Part shown: one piece after another, positions 31,934 to 38,614 of the stretch | Layout of the letters: each line of letters opens with the position of its first letter | Numbering within the stretch: the first letter of the stretch is position 1 | Source of the DNA: a candidate division WWE3 bacterium | GTDB taxonomy: Bacteria; Patescibacteriota; WWE3; UBA101185; UBA10185 | Direction: 5' to 3' | Assembly (NCBI GenBank): GCA_016182565.1 | Contig: JACPGI010000008.1 | Coordinates: 1 to 38,614 of the forward strand | Length of the DNA stretch: 38,614 bases | Program-made: the position numbers and the translations under genes | Notes under the pieces: model-generated | The model's input: the letters and a program-made list of their open reading frames with translations, nothing else | Told to the model about the DNA's origin: nothing | Database searches by the model: none

Positions 31934-34102
31934 CTAATTAGCAACAGCTTGAACAACAATGTCTACAGATTGCTGAGAGTAACTTGACGTTGCAGTTGGG
32001 GATCTAAGCCTTAAATCAAACTTTTGAGTCCCACTCACAGCTAGTGCAGTTACAAGCGTTTGATAGTTAGTCGTTAATGCAGTCCAAGTTGGGCTTGCAT
32101 CACATGGGTCGGGAGAACCACCACCCGTTTTACAAAAATCATGTGAATAAATATCACTTCCGGGATTTCCCCCAAGTGTCCAGTTGGCACTGTTTTGCCC
32201 TTTTATATTCAAGTCTGAGATTATATCTCCGTTGTTTGTTGCAGTCTGGGTGTCATTAAGACCAGTGGATGTCGTATCTACACTACCATTGGCTGCAACA
32301 GTTCCAAATGTCACCACACCATCACTTATGCTAACTGAAGCTATTGGGGAAACCCTTACTTTACTTGAGGTTTGAGAATTGCTATCTAAGGTTGAGCTCA
32401 TATAGCTGTTAGCATTGCCGGTCGGGACAGAGGAATCAGTTGTTATTGTATACATATATCCTTCGGTTTCACCTGCTTGTAAATTTACGTTTCCAGCACC
32501 TGTATTTGTAATACGAACATCGTTTGTAGCATTAAAAGCAAGTGTACAAGAAGTACTACCATTATCTGAGCTTGGGTCATAAAAACCACAGCTTCCTAGT
32601 GTTGGACTGGTACCGGCCCATTGTGCTTTCACCGCAACATTATCAACAAAATCTGAGGCTCCATTCATCTTTGCAGTAGTTCCCCCATTATTTTTTAGCA
32701 GTACATCTACTCGGTATTGAGTACTCGCGTTAATCCCAGCCCCACTTAAACAATTGATTGTGTTTGCGTTTGTATCGGTAAGTGTTCCGGAACAGGCTAA
32801 AGTCCCTGTACCCCAAGTCAGGGTTCCGGATTGATATATATTGTAATATGCACCATCCGTGATCCAAGTTAAATCTATAGCGGATAGGTCCACGATTGTG
32901 TCTCCAAAAAGACCATCATTGGTAGCATTTTGATAATAAACACCGTAAAGCTTGGTTGAGGTATTTTTATTCATATAAATGTATCTTAGGTCGTTTCCGG
33001 TTGTATTAAACTGAGTTTCAGTTCCCCATGTAGACATCCCATTAATAGACTTTTTGTAAAATGCGTTACAACTTGACCCTGCAGTTCCCTTCAAATATGC
33101 AACATAAATATCCCCACTTAAGGCATCTGTAGCGATATCCAAAGCTATAATTGTATTTGCATCAGTTAATACATCGGTCTTTAATGCCCAAGACCCACCA
33201 CTGTATGTGGCCGTTCTTATGTCTGCAGTGCCAGCGCCAGCAACACTCGCCCCATATGCCAAATAAACTGCGTTTGTAGTTTTATCTACTGCCGCCACTA
33301 CTGTTTCCATATATGTGGCGCTCTCCACTGCTGTTGTGTCTATGTTTGTCCAAGAAGCATCCCAAGTTGTTGTACCTACTGTATATTTTTTTGACTGAAT
33401 ATCATCAGCTGATATATCGTCCCTTATTAGAAGCATGTCACCGCTTGCAAGCGGTTGAATGGTTATAGGATCATTTGCCACGTCAATTGGTGAGGTACCG
33501 GGTGCCACCCAGTTTCCGGCAGTTGTACAGGTACCGGTGCATCTTTTGATGGTACATGATGCTGCAAGTGCCCCATTACAAAAACCAATATAAAAATTTC
33601 CGTTTGTCCCTTTGGATATTGATAAATTATCTGCATTTGTAAAAGAATTTCCGGAAGATGTGTCCATGGCAACTTCACTACCGTTGCTGTCACCACTGGT
33701 ATCAAAGGTGTCATACCAAACATCATCATTTCCGGTGTCTACCATTGCTATATGAACTTTTGTTCCTGCATCTCCCGGAGTCCATTGATCATACCAAACA
33801 GTGTAAAGCGCTATATCTGCTTGAGCGGTTGTCGCTACTGCAGCTCCCCAAGACCCACCCCCATCAGTGGTTTTGCTATAACTTAGAACACCCGTTGAAT
33901 CAACATAAAACATATACCCAGTATTTGCATTTATAAAGACTAGGTTGGATTTGAGCTTCTGTACACCCGTAGTAGTGGTGATAGCGGAATCAATTGTAGC
34001 TTCCGCGGCATAAGTTATTTTTGAGGTATAAAAAGAAAGTAGCATTATAAACAAAAAAAGTAGCGAGTATGATTTCACATTAAATTTAAATAGTTTATAC
34101 AT
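31934..34102 (-). CDS. Large secreted protein, propeller-like with WxL-like C-terminus
   Basis: 722 aa with a signal peptide (cleavage near TYAAEA). The N-terminal two thirds have repeats with Asp-box-like motifs (SKTTDGGGSWGAAV, SINGMSTWGTE), which suggest a sialidase-type beta-propeller but without visible catalytic residues. The last 135 residues match the 168-aa protein downstream (VSISDGVVTFGTV, DTQTATNNGDI, NIKGQNSANWTLGG, SQQSVDIVVQAVAN). It follows the 218-aa gene by 2 nt with SD GAGGAT. Probably a cell-surface binding protein. Confidence 0.78.
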   Translation of the reverse strand: MYKLFKFNVKSYSLLFLFIMLLSFYTSKITYAAEATIDSAITTTTGVQKLKSNLVFINANTGYMFYVDSTGVLSYSKTTDGGGSWGAAVATTAQADIALYTVWYDQWTPGDAGTKVHIAMVDTGNDDVWYDTFDTSGDSNGSEVAMDTSSGNSFTNADNLSISKGTNGNFYIGFCNGALAASCTIKRCTGTCTTAGNWVAPGTSPIDVANDPITIQPLASGDMLLIRDDISADDIQSKKYTVGTTTWDASWTNIDTTAVESATYMETVVAAVDKTTNAVYLAYGASVAGAGTADIRTATYSGGSWALKTDVLTDANTIIALDIATDALSGDIYVAYLKGTAGSSCNAFYKKSINGMSTWGTETQFNTTGNDLRYIYMNKNTSTKLYGVYYQNATNDGLFGDTIVDLSAIDLTWITDGAYYNIYQSGTLTWGTGTLACSGTLTDTNANTINCLSGAGINASTQYRVDVLLKNNGGTTAKMNGASDFVDNVAVKAQWAGTSPTLGSCGFYDPSSDNGSTSCTLAFNATNDVRITNTGAGNVNLQAGETEGYMYTITTDSSVPTGNANSYMSSTLDSNSQTSSKVRVSPIASVSISDGVVTFGTVAANGSVDTTSTGLNDTQTATNNGDIISDLNIKGQNSANWTLGGNPGSDIYSHDFCKTGGGSPDPCDASPTWTALTTNYQTLVTALAVSGTQKFDLRLRSPTATSSYSQQSVDIVVQAVAN

Positions 34103-34104
34103 AT

Positions 34105-34752
34105 TTAATCCTCTAAAACCTTGGTGTCAACCAAGTCCAAAATACTATATTTTTTTGATACATCGTTTTTCTTAAACAACTTGTTTGAAATAAACTTGAT
34201 TTTTAAATCTTCGGGGTGCTTATCACAACTATTATCCTTATGTATGCATTGAAAAATTACAATTTGGCTATCTTTTAGTACATTAAAATCATAAGTTCCA
34301 TCGGAGGTAATAGTAAAATTAACTGTTTGGTCACAATCTAGGTGTAGTACATGTTTTTTAACTTCATCAAAAGTCTCACTGCATTTTTCTGGCAATACAA
34401 CTACTTCCAGCGGCAATTCGTTTTCTTGAAACTCTTCTGAAAAATTCTTGACCCTTATTGTTACGGTTTTATTTTTATTTATTTCTATGAATGTATCCGA
34501 AAGTTCATCTATCAAGTCGAGAGCTTCTTGTTTACCTTTTGTATTTTGATCCGAGTTAATAGCCACCTCGTTTTCATCTTTTGAGGGAGTTGGACTTAAT
34601 ACATACTCTGCTGTTGGTATGAACTCCACTTGGCTCGCTGTTGGAGTAAGTTGTTCATCGGCACTAGCTAGTCTAATATTTACTAATAAAACACAAATAG
34701 TTAATAAGAAAAGTAGAGTGTAGTTTTGGCGCATAATTCTTGAAAATTTCAT
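34105..34752 (-). CDS. Secreted protein of unknown function
   Basis: About 215 aa with a signal peptide (LLFLLTICVLLVNIRLASA-DE), a Pro/Thr-rich stretch, then an acidic beta-like domain with four Cys (PEKCSE, HLDCDQTV, IFQCIHKDNSCDKH). The frame begins upstream with TTG codons at 34761; ATG 34752 is preferred. It is the first gene of an operon with the 722-aa protein. TATACT lies 11 nt before the ATG. Confidence 0.7.
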   Translation of the reverse strand: MKFSRIMRQNYTLLFLLTICVLLVNIRLASADEQLTPTASQVEFIPTAEYVLSPTPSKDENEVAINSDQNTKGKQEALDLIDELSDTFIEINKNKTVTIRVKNFSEEFQENELPLEVVVLPEKCSETFDEVKKHVLHLDCDQTVNFTITSDGTYDFNVLKDSQIVIFQCIHKDNSCDKHPEDLKIKFISNKLFKKNDVSKKYSILDLVDTKVLED

Positions 34753-34812
34753 AGACAACAATAAGTATAATCTATTCTACTATTGGACTAAATGCTGTGT
34801 CTGGTCTAACAC

Positions 34813-35526
34813 TTATTTAAATGTATGGGTCTTTAGATAAGATTGGGTAAGTTTGTAAAAACCAACCATCAGTAGGAAACTTTCAACAACCTGAAGTCCA
34901 GCTATACCCGGGGATGTAATTACAGACATATACCAAAGTTGTGGTGGATATGGGTACACTTGTCTATAGATATAGAAGCATGAGGTAGCAATCAGAAATA
35001 CTACACCATTAGCAATCCACCAAACCCCACGCCTCGTAGTAAAATCCGTGTTTGATGTTTGTAAATAAAGTTGCCTTACTTCATACAAAAGTAGACATTG
35101 GGCGGGAATATAAAAAAGTACATGGCTAAACCATATCGGGGCATACACATCACTAACAAAGAAACTTATCATAAAATAAGTGATGGCAAGACCTAACCAA
35201 ACAAAAAACATCCAATTTGTGGTAAGTCTAGGTTGCCTTGGCGGACTCAAGAGACGAATACCTTTAATAAGCGAAAAAAAAGCTAGAAACCAAGCAAGCA
35301 AAGTAATACAAAAAAACACATAAAAATCCTGTTGCACTATCTTCATGTTGCCGTTTGCTAGCATATTGGGAATTTTAAACAAAAGCTGTGTACCCAAACC
35401 GTATGAGAAATAAAGAAGGAAACTATGTTTTCTTCCAGTTGTAAACCAACTCACCGCAAAATATGTACCACTAACAATGGAGAAAAATAAAGCTGCCAGC
35501 GAAAGATAAAAAATAGAGTTGTACAT
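34813..35526 (-). CDS. Multi-TM membrane protein
   Basis: 237 aa with about seven TM segments and no domain I recognise. Aromatic and Pro-rich loops such as YRQVYPYPPQLWYMS lie between helices; the last helix reads VVESFLLMVGFYKL. TATTGT (35533-35538) lies 6 nt before the ATG. Confidence 0.75.
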   Translation of the reverse strand: MYNSIFYLSLAALFFSIVSGTYFAVSWFTTGRKHSFLLYFSYGLGTQLLFKIPNMLANGNMKIVQQDFYVFFCITLLAWFLAFFSLIKGIRLLSPPRQPRLTTNWMFFVWLGLAITYFMISFFVSDVYAPIWFSHVLFYIPAQCLLLYEVRQLYLQTSNTDFTTRRGVWWIANGVVFLIATSCFYIYRQVYPYPPQLWYMSVITSPGIAGLQVVESFLLMVGFYKLTQSYLKTHTFK

Positions 35527-35610
35527 TTAAATACAATAAATCAAACTAAATATTAATAATCAACTATCCAAAAAGTATAAACTATTTCTAATTCAAGTAT
35601 ATAGAAAAAG

Positions 35611-35928
35611 TCAAAGCTTCTCGTCCTCGTAGGCATCGATTCCGTCTATGTGTCTTCCAAGCTTTTTTGCTTTTCTTAAAGCTCTGCTATTTTTGAACTT
35701 TTTTACCTTCTCAACTATCTTTACGGTATCGTCCCACTTGAATATGATTACCTTGTGCCATGGGTTGTTTTTGTTTATAACAAGTTTAAGACCTAAAAGT
35801 TGTAAACCAATAAGAGCCACCCACCAACCCGGAAGTACGGGAACAATCATGCCAACAACTCCAAAAGTAATAAGCGTTATACCTGCAAAGTTCTTTAAGA
35901 AAGTTTTTTGCGGGGTTTGTAAATGCAT
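35611..35928 (-). CDS. PGPGW-like small membrane protein
   Basis: 105 aa with two TM segments joined by VPVLPGWWVALIG, close to the motif of the PGPGW transmembrane family, followed by a basic cytoplasmic tail (KKFKNSRALRKAKKLG). No function is known. TATAAT (35935-35940) lies 6 nt before the ATG. Confidence 0.7.
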   Translation of the reverse strand: MHLQTPQKTFLKNFAGITLITFGVVGMIVPVLPGWWVALIGLQLLGLKLVINKNNPWHKVIIFKWDDTVKIVEKVKKFKNSRALRKAKKLGRHIDGIDAYEDEKL

Positions 35929-35982
35929 TGTGCAATTATACAGAAAAATGGGGTGATTTATTGATAATTAATTTATGGGATA

Positions 35983-37113
35983 CTAATTAACTATAATTTG
36001 CAGTGTTTTGGAAGCGGTCTCCACCCAAGAAAATCTTGCGACATTGTTAAACCCATCATTAATTCTTTTTTCTCTAGCACCTTCAGGCTCAGTGAAAAGT
36101 TTTAGTATCCCTTGTTTTATTGAATTCTGATCATGTGGATCTACAAAGATAAAATTTCCCAGATCAATTTCCCTGTAAGCTGGAATATTAGAAACTACAC
36201 AAGGTACCCCACAAGACATAGCCTCAAGCAAAGGAAGCCCAAACCCCTCTTCAAAAGAAAGATTTACAAAGCCGTATGCTCCACTTGCCAGTGCTGGTAG
36301 ATCCGATGTTGGGGCCGGACCTAAAAATACTACTTTATCTTCCACACCGTATTTGTGGGGTGAATTAACAGATTCGTCATAAAGCCATGCTAATTTACCT
36401 GATAAGACTAGTTTAGGTTGTACTGATAATTCTTTTAGTGCTTTCGCAAAGCCCCCCACCATGTTTGGCACATTTTTTCTTGGTTGGATGCTTGATATAA
36501 AAAACAAATAATCACTATCCCCTAAATTATATTTGGCTCTTATATCTTTTATCTCTTCTTTTGATCTAGGTGTAAATATGGGGTTAATCCCCTCTGGGAC
36601 AACAAAAAGCTTTTTTGGGTTTATAAAATAAAATCTTTGCAAAATTGCATTTCTTGTTGCAGTAGACGGCACAATTATTTTTGAGGCAAAAAAAGCAGTA
36701 AACCAGATAGGTAGCGCCTGGAAATATCTTTTCCATGTTTTGGAAATTGGTGAAAAACTGTATTCAAGACCATGAATCATCGCAATTGTTTTTAACCAAG
36801 GAATTGCAAGAACAGGTATGGTGTGAACAGCTGTGAAAAATACGTCCGGTTTATCTTTCCAAAGGGTAAGGAGAAGATCAAGTTGTGTCCAAGAAGTTCT
36901 TTTTTTTACAATCTTTATTTCAAAATTGGGATTACCCAAAGTTAAATCTTCAAATTTGCCAAATCTTGGGAATTCGTCTGATAAATAAATTACATAACGA
37001 TTTGTGTTATCAATTTTTGCTAAAGTTTTCACAAGATTTTCAGTGTAAACGTATGGTCCTGTTGGGCTGAAAGTTGTTGTCAAAAGAATCTGGCCATTTA
37101 TTGCTATCTTCAT
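35983..37113 (-). CDS. Glycosyltransferase family 4
   Basis: 376-aa GT-B enzyme. The N-terminal half has the acceptor-domain glycine region (FSPTGPYVYTENLVKTL), and the donor site has the EX7E motif in SFEEGFGLPLLEAMSCGVPC and the strand FFISSIQPRKNVPNMVGGF. It likely transfers a sugar from a nucleotide donor during surface glycan synthesis. TATGAT (37120-37125) lies 6 nt before the ATG, and it is divergent from the DUF192 gene. Confidence 0.93.
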   Translation of the reverse strand: MKIAINGQILLTTTFSPTGPYVYTENLVKTLAKIDNTNRYVIYLSDEFPRFGKFEDLTLGNPNFEIKIVKKRTSWTQLDLLLTLWKDKPDVFFTAVHTIPVLAIPWLKTIAMIHGLEYSFSPISKTWKRYFQALPIWFTAFFASKIIVPSTATRNAILQRFYFINPKKLFVVPEGINPIFTPRSKEEIKDIRAKYNLGDSDYLFFISSIQPRKNVPNMVGGFAKALKELSVQPKLVLSGKLAWLYDESVNSPHKYGVEDKVVFLGPAPTSDLPALASGAYGFVNLSFEEGFGLPLLEAMSCGVPCVVSNIPAYREIDLGNFIFVDPHDQNSIKQGILKLFTEPEGAREKRINDGFNNVARFSWVETASKTLQIIVN

Positions 37114-37119
37114 AAGAAG

Positions 37120-37150
37120 ATCATACTAGAGCCAAGAAAAAAAGTATAAT
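37120..37150. promoter_or_regulatory. Divergent leaderless promoters
   Basis: In a 43-nt gap, minus-strand TATGAT (37120-37125) and plus-strand TATAAT (37145-37150) each end exactly 6 nt before their start codons. The upstream parts of the two promoters overlap. Confidence 0.6.
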
Positions 37151-37156
37151 AAGGGT

Positions 37157-37636
37157 ATGAGGTTACCAAACATACTCCCAATGGCTAGTGTATTAGTTTT
37201 TGTTAGTGTGTTTACTTATCTAATATTTTTCAGGTATTCCAAAGATAATCAAATTAAAAGTGTACGAGTGGGGGGCAAAGAAGTAATGGTAGAAATAGCT
37301 TCCACACAGGCGCAACTTGCAAAAGGACTTATGTTTAGAAAAGAGCTTGGCGAAAACAGTGGGATGCTTTTTATATTTCCAAAAAGTGGGACGCATTCTT
37401 TCTGGATGGCAAATACTTACATACCACTGGATATTATTTGGTTAAATGAAAACAAAGAAATTGTTTATATTTCTGCAAACACCCCACCTTGTACAGAAAC
37501 CGGAAATCTTTTGGCAGTGTGTAAATCCTACTTCCCAAACAAAAAAGCTAAATATGTTTTGGAGGTAAACGGTGGGTGGGCAGAAAAAAATAAAGTCAGG
37601 GTGGGTGATAATGTAGAATTTGAGATCAAAATTTAG
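37157..37636 (+). CDS. DUF192 family protein with N-terminal anchor
   Basis: 159 aa. N-terminal TM (MASVLVFVSVFTYLIFF), then the DUF192 domain: VEIASTQAQLAKGLMFRKEL, GMLFIFPKSGTHSFWMANTY, IPLDIIWLNENKEIV and YVLEVNGGWAEKN. Function in the family is unknown. It is predicted leaderless (TATAAT-AAGGGT-ATG). Confidence 0.9.
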   Translation: MRLPNILPMASVLVFVSVFTYLIFFRYSKDNQIKSVRVGGKEVMVEIASTQAQLAKGLMFRKELGENSGMLFIFPKSGTHSFWMANTYIPLDIIWLNENKEIVYISANTPPCTETGNLLAVCKSYFPNKKAKYVLEVNGGWAEKNKVRVGDNVEFEIKI

Positions 37637-37648
37637 TAGAATCAACAC

Positions 37649-37894
37649 ATGAAAAGAATATTTGTAGGTAATTTAGATTACACAACAAATCATAATCAAT
37701 TTAAAGAATTATTTGATAAATTTGGAGTAATTATTTCAGCAAGAGTTGTAACAGATGATGAGGGACGATCCAAAGGATTTGGTTTTGTCGACTTTGAAAG
37801 TGAAGAAGATGCAAACAAGGCTGTTTCAGAGATGAATGGTTATGACCATTTAGGCTCGAATTTAAACGTTAGTATCGCAAAAAGCCAAGGCTAA
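37649..37894 (+). CDS. RNA-recognition-motif (RRM) protein
   Basis: 81 aa, a single RRM. RNP2 is RIFVGNLDYTT and RNP1 is RSKGFGFVDFES, both with the aromatic residues that stack on RNA. It resembles the small bacterial and cyanobacterial RNA-binding proteins, which lack a long glycine tail here. TAGAAT (37637-37642) lies 6 nt before the ATG and overlaps the end of the previous gene by design of spacing. Confidence 0.95.
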   Translation: MKRIFVGNLDYTTNHNQFKELFDKFGVIISARVVTDDEGRSKGFGFVDFESEEDANKAVSEMNGYDHLGSNLNVSIAKSQG

Positions 37895-37904
37895 ATTAAC
37901 CAAA

Positions 37905-38614
37905 CTAAACCGACCTACTCTCCAGTAAAACAACAAGTTCAACATGTGGCGTATGGGAAAACATATCAATGGCAATTGCGCGTGTAATCTCATATTTTGG
38001 CACAAACCGGGAAAATTCTTTCACAAAACTTTTATAATTGCAGGAGACATAGACTATTTTTCTAGGGTTTTTGATAAGCAGGTTTGATAACACTGTGGGG
38101 TGAAGTCCGGCTCGGGGCGGGTCTATTAATATGTATTCCGCTTCAAAATCTTGTAGGTCTAGCTCTTCTGATTTTTTTGTTATGAACTTTACTGCAACAT
38201 TATTTTGAATAGCATTAAAATTTGCGTCATTAACTGCCTCTTCCACTACCTCTACTCCAATTACATTTGATGAGGATTTCGCCAAAGGAATAGTAAAAAA
38301 ACCACTACCGCAATATAGATCTAGAATCTTTTTTTCTTTGATGTCCCCTAAAAACTCTAAAACAGTAGATTGGAGCTTTTCTCCTGCATATGAGTTCGTT
38401 TGAAAAAACGAGTTGGAAGTGATTTTATAAGAATAACCATTAATAGTTTCGGTGATATAACCACTACCAACAAGCACCGAATGCTCTTCACCAAAAGACA
38501 CGTCTGACAAATTATTATTAATCGACCAAACAATTGTCAAACCTTGTACTTTTGGCATCAAGTAGGCACAAAATGCTAGTAGTTTCTGTTTTTCTTCATC
38601 AGAGTTTTTTAAAG
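37905..38614 (-). CDS. RNA 5-methyluridine methyltransferase (TrmA/RlmD family), 5' end outside window
   Basis: The frame is open to the window edge, so the start lies outside. It has the family's substrate segment TSNSFFQTNSYAGEKL, SAM motif LDLYCGSGFFTIPLA, motif IDPPRAGLHP, catalytic Cys in IVYVSCNYKSF and base Glu in FSHTPHVELVV. It methylates U at C5 in tRNA or 23S rRNA. The N-terminal TRAM and Fe-S parts cannot be seen. It is convergent with the RRM gene, 10 nt away. Confidence 0.93.
   Translation of the reverse strand, partial: LKNSDEEKQKLLAFCAYLMPKVQGLTIVWSINNNLSDVSFGEEHSVLVGSGYITETINGYSYKITSNSFFQTNSYAGEKLQSTVLEFLGDIKEKKILDLYCGSGFFTIPLAKSSSNVIGVEVVEEAVNDANFNAIQNNVAVKFITKKSEELDLQDFEAEYILIDPPRAGLHPTVLSNLLIKNPRKIVYVSCNYKSFVKEFSRFVPKYEITRAIAIDMFSHTPHVELVVLLESRSV

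Overview
The window looks like part of a Candidate Phyla Radiation (Patescibacteria) chromosome, probably in the Microgenomates/Katanobacteria neighbourhood; the exact lineage is my inference. The reasons are low GC, short tightly packed genes, a minimal SUF-only Fe-S pathway, a cohesin/dockerin pair and other surface proteins typical of these cells, and several small membrane proteins common in this group. TGA is used as a stop codon, so the standard code applies. No rRNA, CRISPR array or insertion sequence was seen.

Layout. 1-4260: ftsH (cut by the window edge), trpS, two tRNAs reading AUG (one initiator), an FtsB-like division protein, a tyrosine recombinase and tRNA-Ile(UAU). 4455-10623: an hpf pair, then a seven-gene SUF operon (ArsR-like regulator, sufC, sufB, short sufD, sufS, sufU fused to DUF1858, ferredoxin). 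10646-17516: a 1633-aa cell-wall protein with a muramidase-like end and an unknown partner, divergent from a DUF1189 membrane protein, then tRNA-Asn. 17517-22970: an accessory region of small orphan genes, a structured ncRNA candidate and repeated terminators. 22971-28909: a carbamoyltransferase operon resembling sxtI/sxtK/sxtJ, with two SGNH-fold membrane proteins and an OTCase-like enzyme. 28938-35928: a cell-surface cluster with cohesin, dockerin, Ig-like anchor and two proteins sharing a WxL-like C-terminal domain. 35983-38614: glycosyltransferase, DUF192 protein, RRM protein and a partial RNA uracil methyltransferase.

Expression logic. About 20 transcription units start with a -10 hexamer (often extended, TGnTAnnnT) whose last base lies 6-7 nt before the start codon. 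This predicts leaderless mRNAs. Downstream genes inside operons carry Shine-Dalgarno sequences instead. The accessory genes at 17638, 21021 and 22141 break the rule: they have full -35/-10 promoters, real 5' leaders and strong SDs, and the first two end in near-identical terminators. They therefore look like separately acquired units.

The best candidates for something new are the structured RNA at 20705-20933 with its promoter and terminator, the leaderless promoter architecture, the odd initiator tRNA with its matching D-loop/T-loop changes, tRNA-Ile(UAU), the Cys-rich ArsR-like regulator heading the SUF operon, and the sxtIJK-like surface carbamoylation cassette.
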